Below, in pieces: positions 10,626 through 22,552 of a stretch of DNA of 64,000 nt. The DNA is from Ascarosepion bandense. Its lineage: Eukaryota; Mollusca; Cephalopoda; Sepiida; Sepiidae. The position numbers and the translations under genes were made by a program. Position 1 is the stretch's first letter. Every line of letters starts with the position of its first letter. Under the pieces are notes generated by a model that was given only the letters and a program-made list of their open reading frames with translations, was not told the origin of the DNA and made no database searches. The stretch lies in contig JBBBDQ010001187.1 in the NCBI GenBank assembly GCA_037127315.1, positions 716,001-780,000 of the forward strand, in the 5' to 3' direction.

Positions 10626-11061
10626 ATATACTAATTCACTCTTTTTATATTCCTATCTGTTATTAAACAATATTAAAATACACTGACGGAACTTGCAGTA
10701 ATTTAATATTTGTATCTATTTTATTTTATTTTCTCTCATTTGTGTGTGTAATCAATTATACATTCTTATAATTTGTTGTTTTTATTAAAGGAAATTACAA
10801 AACACACATTTCATTTTATAAAAAAAAATGAAAAACGGAATGTATAAATTTATATGCTAAATTAAACAACAACAACTGTTTCTTTCTTTAGATCTTAAAT
10901 ATTTAATTATATTTCAACATTTTAACTCTATTATTATGAATTAAAAACTAGTATACATGCAGGATTTCTATCTGAAAGCTTCCGTAAGACATTTAGTTCA
11001 GACCAGGTTTCATGAATTTATTGAATCAAAACTCGTTTTGAAATCATAATCATCAGGGTGA
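10626..11061. other. Unassigned AT-rich DNA
   Basis: I recognise no element, and no open frame is worth reporting. Confidence 0.4.
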
Positions 11062-11290
11062 GTGCACCTCGATGTGGTGTAATGGTTAGAAAGCGTGTCT
11101 TATTAGAATCTTTACAGTTGAATTGTGTGTTCGATCCTCGTTGCATATCATATATGTTTGGCCTTTTGCCACATCTAAGTTGTGCTTAGAAAATCACCAT
11201 AATCGACATGGATTTCTGGATAATCTTTCATTTATTATAAAGATTTTAAAAAATGTCGTGTTTTGTTGCAAAAATAGATATGCTTTACTG
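11062..11290 (+). mobile_element. SINE-C, tRNA-like element
   Basis: 'CCTCGATGTGGTGTAATGGTTAGAAAGCGTG' holds a good box A (TGGTGTAATGG) and 'GTGTTCGATCCTCG' a box B about 45 bases later. The downstream part is not tRNA-like. A related minus-strand head occurs at 41877-41965. A 62-codon frame across it is incidental. Confidence 0.65.
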
Positions 11291-12029
11291 AATTTATTTA
11301 TGGCAGGATAAGCACAGGTGAAACACCAAATATATTTTTGTAAGATGAATTGTATAGCTTTTCATCATGTACACTTAGCTCATAACTGTAAAGCAGATTG
11401 TATGATGTCTACAATTGTATCCAGGGAGTAACTTTCAATGTCACTTGGAGCCATTGTCTGATCAATGAGCGATTACATGGAAACCTAAATCCAGTCTCAG
11501 AGATCTTCAAAGAGCGTAGTCAGTTTCACAATGCACTGCGAGACAGCTAAAATGAAATTGCGAAGTTCTTTCGAGGGAGCCTACACACAAAAAAAAGAGT
11601 TAGAAAAAGGACGACAAGCCAAGAGTAGTATCCAGCATAACATCATTTTTTTGGCTTAACGAATATGATGAAAAATAGATTTGAATGATGGTAGAGACTC
11701 ACGGGAAACAGTGCAAGATGTTTAGTTAGGGTATTGAAAAATATATAACGACAACATGAATACATAAAAAATCACCAGAAAAAAAATCATCGTCATTGTT
11801 ATTGTCGTCGATATGATCATCATTACCAGTCCTATGATAGGATGTAGTCGTAGCGTGATTAGTGCAGCTGAACACCTGACAAGCTACCTCCTAATGTCTC
11901 AGTTACGTGCAAATGTCTATGTGAATGATCTGCTAGTACATTGACTTACGATGTCAGTTCATTTTTACCTCCACCATATTTTCCTAATAAGATTTCTCAA
12001 TAAATTGGGCCCGGTAGATATAAATACAT
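11291..12029. other. Unassigned DNA
   Basis: There is no repeat family or coding frame I can support. A small GTCGTC/ATCATC-rich patch lies near 11785-11830. Confidence 0.4.
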
Positions 12030-12455
12030 ATACTGACTAAATTATTTACATTCCTCGGGCTGTTGTACTCATCCTTATTACCCTGATTAAGATGTTTTGG
12101 CCGTTGCACAATCCGGCCTTCTTCAAGTTTTAGGAATTTCAAACTGAACCCTTTATTTCAATCATTGTAATATATCATTCTCATTTCATGTGCGATGCCA
12201 CTTCCGGTAGCCATGTAGTTATCTCCCTTTAACCTAACTATCTAAGTTATTTGTTCACTCTTGCTGTAGCCTGGTTTTGAACTCACAACTTTTTGGATCA
12301 AATAAATGGAATTAAACATTGGCTATGTTAAATAAAGTGCTTGGTTCGAAATTCCTAGCACTTGAAGAAGGCCGGAAAATACAACGGCCGAAACGGCGTA
12401 AACATGGAAATAAAGATAAGAACAACAGTGCAAATAATGTAAATACTACCTCATA
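12030..12455. mobile_element. Inverted pair of SINE-like units with GGCCGAAAC core
   Basis: Arms of about 120 bases at 12030-12160 and 12325-12455 are inverted copies, each holding 'CTTGAAGAAGGCCGG', a GGCC(G/A)AAAC core and an 'ACAACAG...AATGTAAATA' end. The spacer contains 'GCCTGGTTTTGAACTCAC', which reads as a box-B-like motif on the minus strand. Two SINE-like units facing each other would explain the structure. Confidence 0.65.
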
Positions 12456-12470
12456 TTAGAAGTATAAATA

Positions 12471-13010
12471 TTAGAGATCTTTAAAAAAGACTTTTTTCAT
12501 CTAACGTATGTAAACCGATATTATTCCTATTTTACAAGGTTTAGATTAACTAAATATACCAGTAACTTATCTTTGGCCTTAGCTATGTCTGCCTCAAGAG
12601 CCATGCAGTTTTGTTGTTGATGTTTTTCAAAAACGCTGAAAAAAATTCCCGATATTATGTCTTTGTTTTCATTCTAGCTTCCCAGGTTTGGTACTATAGC
12701 ATTGAAAGTGGTACAAAATGAAAGGTAATAATAATTTGTTGCTTATTTATTAGCTTTTATTAGGTTGCAAATTGAATGCAGTAGCATCAACCTCTGGGAA
12801 ACTACAATGAAAACACGGACATAATATCCAGAATTTTGCAGCGTTTTTCGAAAAACGTCACAATAAAAATACATGGCTCTTGAGGCAGGCATAGCCAAGG
12901 TCCAAGATCAAATTAACTGATATATTTAGTTAATTTAGATCTTGGAGAATGGGAATAATATCCATTTGCATAAGTTTGATGAAAGAGGGTTTTCTTTTTA
13001 AAAGGTCTAA
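12471..13010. mobile_element. Long hairpin (fold-back) element, arms about 200 bp
   Basis: The left arm (12471-12680) and right arm (12785-13010) are reverse complements with scattered mismatches. Matching blocks include GCCTCAAGAGCCATG / CATGGCTCTTGAGGC, TTTTTCAAAAACGCTG / CAGCGTTTTTCGAAAAA and ATATTATGTC / GACATAATAT. The spacer is about 105 bases. There is no transposase. It fits a MITE or fold-back transposon. Confidence 0.85.
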
Positions 13011-13141
13011 TAGACATATACGATTTAACTTTTAAAAACACAGTATTTAGTCAAATATAAATAATTTTAAAAAAATTAATTCAAAATATGCCGGACAATC
13101 CTTTTCGTAACGGATTTCATAATGTGTATTTCATCATTTCG

Positions 13142-13145
<4 letters not shown>

Positions 13146-13204
<59 letters not shown>
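13146..13204. repeat. (TA)n microsatellite
   Basis: This is an uninterrupted TA run of almost 60 bases. It creates spurious Ile-Tyr frames on both strands. Confidence 0.95.
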
Positions 13205-13206
<2 letters not shown>

Positions 13207-14266
13207 AGAAGAAAAATCTACACATATGAGGCCAATGCCAGCGCAACCGACGTTTTACCGCGACCAACACAGCCGACGGTTGAGGGAGGGGGGCATTAAT
13301 TGGTGCTGGGCCTAGCGTACGCGCTTAGATTTCCCTCCATAAACTCAACCCTGTGTCACATCAGGTCTCAGTGGTGAGACGAGGAACATATCTACACGAG
13401 AAATGTGTTGTATGAGGATCGTCTAGAACAATAACTGACCTTTGCAAACATTAGTACATGATTGAAAATTCTATACAAATTATTGCGCCGCCTGTAAGAT
13501 AAAGATTCATAATTAGGAGATTGTTTTCAAGAATTTTAAAGAATTCTTAGAAAAGTTCATGATAACCTCTAGACCATATAAATAACAGGTATAACGCCAA
13601 CTGTAATGTTAGCGGTATTTTTTGTTGAACAAAACACAGAATTTCATCGTACCAGATGGACAAACAAATACGAAATGGTATTAAATACTAACAATTTGTG
13701 TTATAAAAAAAATACTATTCTTTAGTTTCCTCTAGCGCGTACTAATATCAGATTACGATTTACTATTTCCTTATTAAGTTGAGAACTTTTTTTATGTTAC
13801 CCAATTGAAGTAATCTGTGTTGTTTCTTACACTACACTACACACTACTTAAATCGTTAAATCTTTAACACTTGATATATTAAAAAAGTTAATATTTGTTT
13901 TTAGTCTATAACGCCAGTTGGTGCGATCGCAGAAATCGAAATCTTGAATTAGAGAAAGCATTGTATTGTCTTATTTCAATTTTTCCTAAATGCATAATTC
14001 CGGTATTTTCTAATTTAAAAAAAAAATAAAGTTTACACTGCACAAGGCCTAAGAGGCAACAGGTATACATAGTAAATAAAATAAGTTGCAATGGAATAAG
14101 CATTGACTGAGAGTGGTTTGCTAAAATGTGCGTAGCACGGCAGAACTTAACCCTGACGGTTAGAACTGGTGGAACTAAGGAATATATTTCATGTTCATGT
14201 AGTTCCATGGAAAGAACGATAGAGTACCGATAACCTTGAAACGTTTCATCCTTGCTCTAACTTTAA
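13205..14266. other. Unassigned DNA
   Basis: A moderately GC-rich patch (13230-13400) is followed by AT-rich DNA. A 100-codon minus-strand frame at 13906-14208 has no recognisable domain and I do not support it as a gene. Confidence 0.4.
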
Positions 14267-14268
14267 TA

Positions 14269-14787
14269 TAGTGGAACCTGTTGTATGCGACCATACGGCA
14301 GGTGGACACTCAGTAAAGACTCATGACCTATCCTCCCCACGATCGTATATTTCACTCTCCAGAATGTACATATTTTCGTATTTTACCATGTAATCTGGTA
14401 ATAAATAAATGAGAACATAAGATGATCTAACTTTGAAAAAATTTATTCAGCATAATTATTTTTTGAACATTAAAAACGTAATTACAACGGTTAACAAAAG
14501 AAATAAAAATTATTTATTCTCACTAGTGTAGGCTAAAAAATCAGTTATTGCAGTCTGGAAAACTGCTAACTTAAATTCTCCTTATTTAGAAAGTTAGGAC
14601 TGTACTGCCATAATGCATTTTTGTTTAAGTGGTCGCTTGACCAGTGATTTTTATTCTTTCATACTAGTCGGTGGTCGCGTTTTGGAAGAGGTCGCACACT
14701 GGCGGTCAATTAACACTAGCAAATCATCCGTGCATAGTTATAGCAGATGGTGGAGATGACGGGGGCCGCATACACCAGGTTCCATTG
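14269..14787. mobile_element. MITE, 519 bp, TA duplication, pogo/Tigger-like ends
   Basis: The left end TAGTGGAACCTGTTGTATGC and the right end, read in reverse, CAATGGAACCTGGTGTATGC are terminal inverted repeats. TA dinucleotides flank both ends (14267-14268, 14788-14789). The interior is AT-rich without a frame. The CAGTGGAACCT-like terminus is characteristic of pogo/Tigger relatives. A longer relative lies at 18313-19284. Confidence 0.75.
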
Positions 14788-14789
14788 TA

Positions 14790-15800
14790 TTTTCAAAAGT
14801 ATGAATTTATGGTATAGATTTATGTTTTATTCATAAGAAATAGTAATAACCTGTTTGAATAAAAGAGAAAACTTATAAATATTGTATAACTCATAATTAT
14901 GTGGTGTCAACCATAGAATCTTTTTCATGACAATCAAATATCATCAGAAGTTGAAACAGAGTTCAGATAAGAACAAGCCCTCGAGTAGACTCCAGTGAAG
15001 GTTTAACGATGCTTGCTGCCCTACAATTCAGTGCGATCGGAAATTTAGATGGAATAGTTTGTTTAACACAGGTAATAAAAGTACACACCAATCCCAGATC
15101 TCTTCTACTTTCACTAGTCCATATTTTGCAGAGAAGCAAGAACATTAAAAATAACATGATTTCAGGTTATAGTTCTGCAGTCATATCATTAAATTTGTTG
15201 GCTGGTTTTGTTTAGCGACATATCAACCTCTATGGGTTATTTAATGTCAAAATCAAAATAATCTGCACACAATGTTATGGCTTCAACTTAACCCCTTTTA
15301 ACCCAGTGTCCTCAGGTTTCTGAACATTAAATTCATTTACAAATCAAAAGAATTTTTTTCCAACCAGGCAATATTTGGAAGGTAATTTTATTGATAAATC
15401 AATATGTCCTCACTACCTATATATAATAATGGATTTTATATAATGATTTATACCCATTTCTTAGAGTTTTTTATGCTGGCTTCAAATGAGTACACTGGGT
15501 TAAAATCGGTTAATATATTTTGTATAATTTCAGGTACAGATAAACTTTATTGTTGGTAAATCTATTATAAAATGGTTATTTTGCGTTAAAAATATATAGT
15601 TGCTTTCCATAATATACATATGTACTGTTGGTCGTGTTTTAGATAAAATAATGTATTTCTTGTATTTTTACTATAAATGTGTATTTTTATTCTTTCATAA
15701 CGTTTTGGTTTTGTTTGCAGATTCATTATTTGTTCATAGTTGTGATTCTACCAGGCGCTACCACCGCAGGTTACAGTAAACTTAGGTACAACAGCAATTA
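14790..15800. other. AT-rich DNA with a dispersed repeat
   Basis: The stretch 15195-15770 resembles 47700-48090: both have 'AACGGCATATCAACCT...TTATTTAATG' and, later, 'TTTCATA(A/G)(C/T)GTTTTG...TTTGTTCATA'. Its class is unknown. Around 15800-15860 a 'GTATAGTTTATCGTC' block recurs near 54835. No gene is evident. Confidence 0.45.
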
Positions 15801-16083
15801 AGAGATGGCTACACGCTGATCAAAATCTCCACCCTCCCGATCAGAGACTTTGCTGTCAGGTATAGTTTATCGTCGTACCCATGAAATCTAAGAAACTTCA
15901 ATGTTTTTAACCCCGGGCAGCTTCCTCGTCGCAGAAAGAGAGAACTCTTAACAAAAATGAGATAGTCCGAAGTTTGTTCGTTTATTTGTTTGGTTAGTCT
16001 CATCACGAAACTTGTAATCACATATCTATGAATATAAGGTTCAGGATGCGTCAGGTATTTGAGAACACATTTTAATTTGTGTT

Positions 16084-16600
16084 TATTTAGCAGAGATGGA
16101 TTCTGCAATATCCAAATTGAATAGAAACAAAGCAGCTGGTCCAGACGGCATTGTAATAGAGATGCTGATAGACCTGGAAGAATTTGGCAGAGAAAAAATT
16201 ACAGAAATAATAAATGAAATTAATAATACTGGTATAATGAGCGACAACCTATGCAAATCTATTTTCCTATCACTGATTAAGAAGCCAGGGGCAAAAGCGA
16301 GTGCAAAATACACAAAATTATCAGCTTAATGAGTCATATTACAAAACTGATCATTCCTGGGACATGCAATGAGGAAGGAGAGCCAGGAGAACCTGATACT
16401 GACAGTGCAGATAGAGGGAAAATTTACAGGAGAAAACAGCGGATAACATATTTAAAGACCCTGTGCAGGTGGATGGCAGAACGGGTGATGAGAAATGTTA
16501 CAAAGGTACGTGCAAAGCGTGCTAAGAGCCACCAGAGATAGGGAAACGTGGAAAGCCATGTTCGCCTAAGGGACAAGACACATACAAGAAGAACAACAAC
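16084..16600 (+). pseudogene. LINE-A reverse transcriptase with large internal deletion
   Basis: The first part (16096-16328) encodes the start of an RT domain, 'AISKLNRNKAAGPDGIVIEML...GIMSDNLCKSIFLSLIKKPGA', the usual block before the palm. The next frame begins 'MSHITKLI', still RT, and then jumps at about 16350 to 'PGTCNEEGEPGEPDTDSADRG', the out-of-frame version of the C-terminal 'LGHAMRKE.LENLILTGQ' segment. The body of the RT, including the catalytic box, is missing. The end reaches a GACACATACAAGAAGAACAAC tail. Confidence 0.8.
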
Positions 16601-16859
16601 ACGATAACTTTTAACGTATCTAGTAAACATGTTTTAGACAAATACAAAGACATCAACTTACACTACCGGCATGATCTGACTACTAAAACGATTTCTTGCG
16701 TTGATAAAATTATGTTCCATTCATCTTGACCGTGAATACCCCAATTGCATGTTTCTGTCTCTTCTTGGTATCGTAAATATACTTGTAGGATTTTCTCCCA
16801 AAAATACCCCGGATGTAATGATATATAGCGTTTCAAACAAGTAGATGAGGAAAAAAAAC

Positions 16860-17235
16860 TTGAAGCAGCGGAAATGTGGTTCTATAGAAGGATGCTGCGG
16901 ATATCATGGACCGAGCATGTGAGCAATGATGAGGTGTTGAAAAGAATGTCAACGAAAAGGAATTTAATAGTGAGACAACTGATGTACCTAGGACATGCAA
17001 TGAGGAAGGAAGGCTTGGAGAACCTGATATTAACAGGCCAGATAGGGTGGGGAAAATAGACAGAAGAGGGCAGCGGATAGCATTTGTAGGGCCTGATCAG
17101 GTGGTTGACGGAACCGGGATTGTGAAGTGTAACAGGAGAAAACATACAAAGAACCACTAGTGATACGGAGACGTGGAAAGCTATGATCTCTTAGGTCCTG
17201 AAAGACAGGGCTCATAGAAGAAGAAGATGAAGAAG
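16860..17235 (+). pseudogene. LINE-A C-terminal fragment with AAG tail
   Basis: 'MWFYRRMLRISWTEHVSNDE' and 'LGHAMRKEGLENLILTGQIG' are the hallmark C-terminal motifs of this RTE-like endonuclease-reverse transcriptase. The frame stops at 17059 and the rest is frameshifted. It ends GGGCTCATAGAAGAAGAAG, the LINE-A terminus. Confidence 0.8.
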
Positions 17236-17348
17236 AAGCGCTAGGTCAAATGTTCAGGATCACGAGCGTAGATATGACTGATCTTTGAGTGGTTATACGG
17301 TATACCCAGATAATCCTGGACGAGTCTAGACATCTATTCACAACGTAG

Positions 17349-17384
17349 GTTGCATGAAAGAATTATATAATTCTTTCATGCAAC
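17349..17384. repeat. Perfect 36-bp palindrome
   Basis: GTTGCATGAAAGAATTAT is followed with no spacer by its exact reverse complement. It belongs to no repeat I recognised in the window. Confidence 0.95.
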
Positions 17385-17623
17385 ATACATTTCATTATTG
17401 TCTTCAAACATAGAGCTGATTGGCAACAGACTTGAAGCTCAGTAAGGATAATCCTTCTTCAGACTTGGTAAATTGTTACTAAAGAATCATAAATGAAACA
17501 CTGTACCAAATATCAAGAATCACATCTCTTTAGGAATTTCAACTCCAGTATCAACTGAAATGTGTAGTGTATGCGAATAAAAGAGAAAGCAGAGACATAA
17601 CCAAAATTTTGACATTCCACACT

Positions 17624-18236
17624 ATTTCATCTTCTTCTATGTGCCCTGTCCTTTCAGGACGTAGGCGATCATGGCTTAGCACGTCTTCCTATTCCTGGTG
17701 GCTCTTAGACCGCCTTCTCCGGTTACACGATGCAATCCTTGATCCTTCATCCACCTGATCAGGTTATTCAAATATGTTATCCGTTGCTTTCCCGTCTCTT
17801 TTCCCTCTATCTGGTGTGTTCGTATCAGGTTCTCCAAGCCCTCTTTTCACATTGCGTGTCCCAGGAACTTCACTTGTCTCTTCCTGATGCTCAGTATGAA
17901 TTACCTTTTTCGTTTCTATCCTTTCCAAAACCTCATCATTGCTCACATGATGAATCCATGATATTCGGAGCATCCTTCTGTGGAACCAAATTTCAGTTGC
18001 TTTAAGGTTTTCCTACATCTTTGATTATACTGTCCAGAATTCACTGCCATATTGAAGAACTGACATCACATAGAAATCCAGTACTGTTTTCTTTGTTTCT
18101 AGCGAAATTGTCCTGTTTCTTAATACATTACTCAACTTCTGGAACGCATCTTCCGCCCTACCAGTTGGCCTTTGGATCTCTGTGTCGCACTTCCCGTTTT
18201 CTGTTATTACACTTCCCAGGTAAAAAAACATAAAAC
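17624..18236 (-). pseudogene. LINE-A 3' end, minus strand
   Basis: Reading in reverse, it runs from 'FFYLGSVITENGKCDTEIQRPTGRAEDAFQKLSNVLRNRTISLETKKTVLDFYVMSVLQYGSEFW' (18025-18243) through 'MLRISWIHHVSNDEVLERIETKK' to the CACATAGAAGAAGATG terminus. At least two frameshifts separate the pieces. It is the best-preserved C-terminal copy in the first third of the window. Confidence 0.85.
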
Positions 18237-18312
18237 ACATCAATTATGGAAAAAGTAATGAAAATCGCCGGACTTAAAACTATTTTCCTGAAAATTTATT
18301 TTAAAAGAGGTA

Positions 18313-19284
18313 CTGTTGAACCCGTCGGATGCGACTAACCCCACTGCCAACAAAAACTGCTCGCATATGGCAGGTGGTCTCTCACTAAAGGCTCATAGTC
18401 ATGACGTATTTGTGCCAGTCACGTATATTCCACTCATCAGAATGTACATATTAGAATTTTACCATGTAATCTGGAAATACATAAAAGAAACATAAAAAAC
18501 ATGGCCTAACGTTAAAGAAATTTATTCAGCATAATTCATTTTAAAATTTTAAAAACCGTATTTACAACGGTCAGCAAGAAACCAAAATATTTATTCACAT
18601 AAATATTTCTTAAGTGGACTTAGAAAAAGTATACGGTTTCAGGTTTTTTCTCAGAAGTGAGTCATAACAAAAGAAAATATGCGATTGTACACTGTAAAAA
18701 AATACAAACCTGACAGCGATCGTGGGTGGGCATAGATAAACAGAGAGATAGATATAGATATACCCAGTTAGAAATAGAGTAGATAGATACACAAAAAATA
18801 AAGGAACGATAGACATTTGAGAAAGGAACATAATTGTGATTTTCCCAATCCCTGAATTGACCCAAGTCAGTACAAAGACTGCAATAAATCCCTTGAACAT
18901 GTCAAATGCAATACATGTTGTACAAAACAGCCGATGTTTGACCGTGAGATGAACTCAGGCAATGTACATTTCAACAAGAAATAACAGTTTGATACGACAC
19001 TACAATAACAAAACAATGAGGTGTCCCTGGCTTAGATCAAATCAAAATGAAATACATTACTCATTTAGTTTCTCTTAATTTAGATGTTCTCAGTGTACGA
19101 CGAAAGTGAACTTTTTTTAAAAGTGGTCACTTGATCAGTGATTTTCACTTGTCACTGGTCGCATTCTGGAAGTGGTCGCTCACTAAAGGTCAATTAGCAT
19201 TAGCAAATAGTCAGTGCATAGAAGAACGGTCGTTAACAACAGGTGATTGCCGACCAAGATGGTCGCATACGACAGGTTCCATTC
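18313..19284. mobile_element. Longer relative of the 519-bp MITE
   Basis: Its left 290 bases match 14269-14560 (ends, 'CAGAATGTACATATT', 'ATTTTACCATGTAATCTGG', 'TTTATTCAGCATAATT'). Its right 170 bases match 14625-14787 ('GGTCGC...GGTCAATTA...GCAAAT', terminal 'GACAGGTTCCATT'). The middle 18600-19105 is about 400 bases longer than in the first copy and unrelated to it, so either it holds an insertion or the first copy is deleted. No transposase frame is visible. Confidence 0.7.
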
Positions 19285-19390
19285 TTCTTTATAAATTTCA
19301 ACCGAAGCACTGACAGTTCAGTAAATGAACGCTGAATATTTCTTTATTAAGGAAACGGTTAATATTACCAATGCATCTGATGATTTGTAT

Positions 19391-19612
19391 AACAGTCAGT
19401 CAGTTAGGTGCCATACGAGATACATGCTTGAGCGATCATGTCTTTTTCGATTCAGGACTGACAAGGTAGAAGATTTTTCCACAGCAGTTTGACATTTCTT
19501 TGTGCGGTATACTTGTTGTCAACCAAACCCTATCTGTTTTGCTATTCAACCGATAGCTAGGAAGAAGTAGAAAGTGATTAATACCTTTCCCATGTGTAGT
19601 TGGGCATAAGAC
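19391..19612 (-). mobile_element. SINE-A, diverged minus-strand copy
   Basis: It opens GTCAGTCAGTTAGGTGCCATACG, the reverse of the SINE-A tail, and continues to the CTTTCCCATG block. The tRNA-like head is missing. The stem-loop is degraded here (CATGTCTTTTTCGATTCAGG). Confidence 0.8.
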
Positions 19613-21092
19613 TCAATTGTATGAAATTTCTCCAAGAGGAAAGCCTCACACTATCAGTCGCGGAGTTGAATACGTATTTCTTTGATCAAACGAATGGAAA
19701 ATCTCTTCATAATGAGAATTGGATTAACCAACATTTCATTAAACGCAACATATAAATTGTGTGATCTGTTATTTTTGTCAAGCTTTTGTGTCTTTTGTGT
19801 CTTTTTCTCTGCGTTTACTTAGCCAACTTAGACGACTGACGTCGATTTAGTGACTAGTAATTTCGTCTATGGCTATTTTTCTACGCACAGTCATTGATGG
19901 ATACACCTGCTTGGGGACAAACAAGCAAACTATCAGATTCTTCACGCGTGTAATGTATTATTGAAATGCCGTTTCCAGAAAGGAAGGAACAATGCTAAAT
20001 GGTTGTTTTTCAGGATTTTAGACGAAAGTAAAAGGCCCATTTGTTAGATGCAAAACCAGTGAGAATCGTCTAAAAAGAATATTTATGCCTGACATGATCG
20101 ACAAAACCGTACTTTTTTTTATTTCATTTTTAGTAAATAATATTTTTACGAAATAACTTATTATCCTTCTAATGCATGTGCCATATCTCTTCAGGGTTTT
20201 GAGTGATCATGGCTCTCCACAATTTCTTATACTTTATAGCTATAAGCTGTTGATAATGACCGCCATGATTTATGGATATAGAGTATCTTCGCAGCACGTA
20301 ATCTGTTCAATGAAACACCGTCAAAGATTAACACTCCCGAATCAGACACTGTCTTGAATCGGATTTGATCTCGAATAATCGGAAAACCATGGCCGCCTTT
20401 TATACACGTCGCAGTGAATATTTTGAGATTCCTGATTGGTTAAGCCTTCTATTAGTGAACTATAAAATGAGTTGGCTCATGGGTGTCTCACCTGTATATA
20501 TGTGTATCCAAAATAAGTCCAACCTAAGCAACATTTGATTCTTGACACTCTATCTTTATCCATACACTGTTAGCGTACAAACTCATTAGTCAAGTTGATC
20601 GCTGGTTTTCTTTGCTTCCTTGCTTCCTTCCTTCCTTACTTCCTTCCTTCCATACGTCTTGTGAGCACTAAATTTTCTAAGCCGTTTTTCTCATATTGTT
20701 TCCCACGGATTTAAACTGTTCTTTTCTGATTTTGTGTATGAGTGTTTTTCTCGTTTTTACTTAGAAATTGCATTTCTTGTTCCAATCTCTTGAAGAAGAC
20801 ATGCAATCTTAGCCCTCTTTTCTCTCCAATTCCTCTGCGAGCTACGTTTCAAATATGTATTTCGTTTTGCAATGATCAGATTTAAAATATGTATTTTCTC
20901 ATGAAAATTTCTAAAGTAGATAATATTTTGTAATCAAATCAAGACATTCATTTTGGGGAAGCTACATATGTAATGTTTACATTTCTGTCATATAAGTTCA
21001 TTGTTGTTAATTACAAAAGAGTGAAACGTTATTTCAGCATAAAGTCAATGGGATTTTAGTTTTGGCGGCAGTCACTTTGTCTTATTAATAAC
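19613..21092. other. Unassigned DNA
   Basis: The only hints are a CTTCCTTCCTTCC patch near 20620-20650 and a possible LINE-A scrap around 20170-20220 ('GTGATCATGGCTCTCC'). No coding frame can be supported. Confidence 0.4.
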
Positions 21093-21093
21093 T

Positions 21094-21373
21094 AGCAGTA
21101 TAGCCTGGGGTTGCTCGGGTGTAATGAAAGCTTTAAAATGATCCTGGTGCTCAGACTCTTTGGACGTTGGCACAAAAGACTAATAAGCAATAGTTGTTTC
21201 CAGTTAAAGCAAAACCGTAGACTGAAAGAAAAATTAATGGATGTAAGTCAAATTTTGATTTCCTGGTATCGATATCAAATAAGCTTTTTCGTCGTAAACT
21301 GAATTTTGAAGGTTAAATAAGTCCTCTGAGTAAATGGCATCATGTCTGAGAGTAAGAACTACAATTATATCTA

Positions 21374-21427
<54 letters not shown>

Positions 21428-21712
21428 CGATTCTCTGCACTATTGTAAGAACTGCAATCTTGAAACTTCTGAATATCGTTTCTTATGCCTTTGTCTATGA
21501 ATGTATCAAATTTGATTAAAATCTGATCACTCCTATAACCCGATTGTTTCGATTATCGATTTTCGATATTTATCGGGGGTACCTCAGCACAAAATCTCAC
21601 AGGCGCTTATAGTACAACTGTGTAAATTTTCAAGAAAATCGGTTCAGCCGTTTCGGAGTCTATAGGTAACGGACACACACACACACACACGCAGTTTGGG
21701 TTCATAATTAAC
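21094..21712 (+). mobile_element. Non-autonomous retroelement ending in a (AC)n tail
   Basis: It begins ACTAGCAGTATAGCCTGGGG and ends 'AAAATCGGTTCAGCCGTTTCGGAGT...GGACACACACACAC'. This terminus, with a conserved 'GGTTCAGCCGTTT' and a short-repeat tail, is a widespread invertebrate pattern for short elements mobilised by LINEs. A (TA)n tract (21374-21424) lies inside. There is no frame. Confidence 0.6.
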
Positions 21713-22058
21713 TATTAAGGATACAAGTCTTACTGGGGGGAGATGAGGTTGATTCATAAATTTCCATTGAATATAATGGACTTAATGAACCCTACGGAAA
21801 TCGTAACTTGGCCTTTCGATAAAAGAACTCCGAGCTATTATCCGTTACACCAACCTAACATTCAAGCTCACAGAACCTGCTATACCCAGAAGGTTACCCA
21901 TCTAGGTATTGACCAGGCTTATTTTCAATGATCCTACGGTAAACTATGTTTCGAATTTTTCTGGCCTTATCTTAATATTATGTATAAGCACGTATATACT
22001 TAAGAAGAGTAAGTAGCAGAAGTTATCCTGGTACACAGGCATTATTTCATTTTATTCA

Positions 22059-22351
22059 TTCAGTCAGTTAATTGTCATACGTGGTCGTTGTGAGTAATCA
22101 TGTCTCTTTCATTACATGACATGATTTTCTTGCCGGAGTTTGCCATCGCATTCTGTGATAAACCGGTTGCCAACCAAGGCTGTAGAAACCAATCTGTCTC
22201 GCTAATCAACCCATGGCTGGAGAAAGAAAAGATAGATTAATACCTTTCCCGAAGATATTTGTTCGTAAGTGAATGAAACGAATTCGACTAGAATTTGAAC
22301 TCCGCTCTCCGATTTCTCATCCCTTGCCGATATCCATTACACTACAATTCG
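22059..22351 (-). mobile_element. SINE-A, near full-length minus-strand copy
   Basis: It runs from CAGTCAGTTAATTGTCATACG to the head near GCCGATATCCATTACACTACAATTCGC. It is clearly diverged, and the stem-loop is imperfect. Confidence 0.85.
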
Positions 22352-22552
22352 CATTCATTTCTCTTCTACTCCGTCGTTAAACTGGATAAATTCATTGAAA
22401 CACACGTAACCAAAAGAAAGAAAACGTTGCTATCGAAAGAAAATTAACCATTTTTTTGATTTATTGAAAAAGATTTAGAAAACTTGTAAGAATTTGATAT
22501 ATCAAAGAAAAAAAAATAACCTGTATTTATTTCTGAGATGTGTAATTTTCAA

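Noticed and set aside
11070..11145. Possible tRNA gene
   Set aside because: A and B boxes are good, but the acceptor and anticodon arms do not pair and a non-tRNA body follows. A SINE head explains it better.
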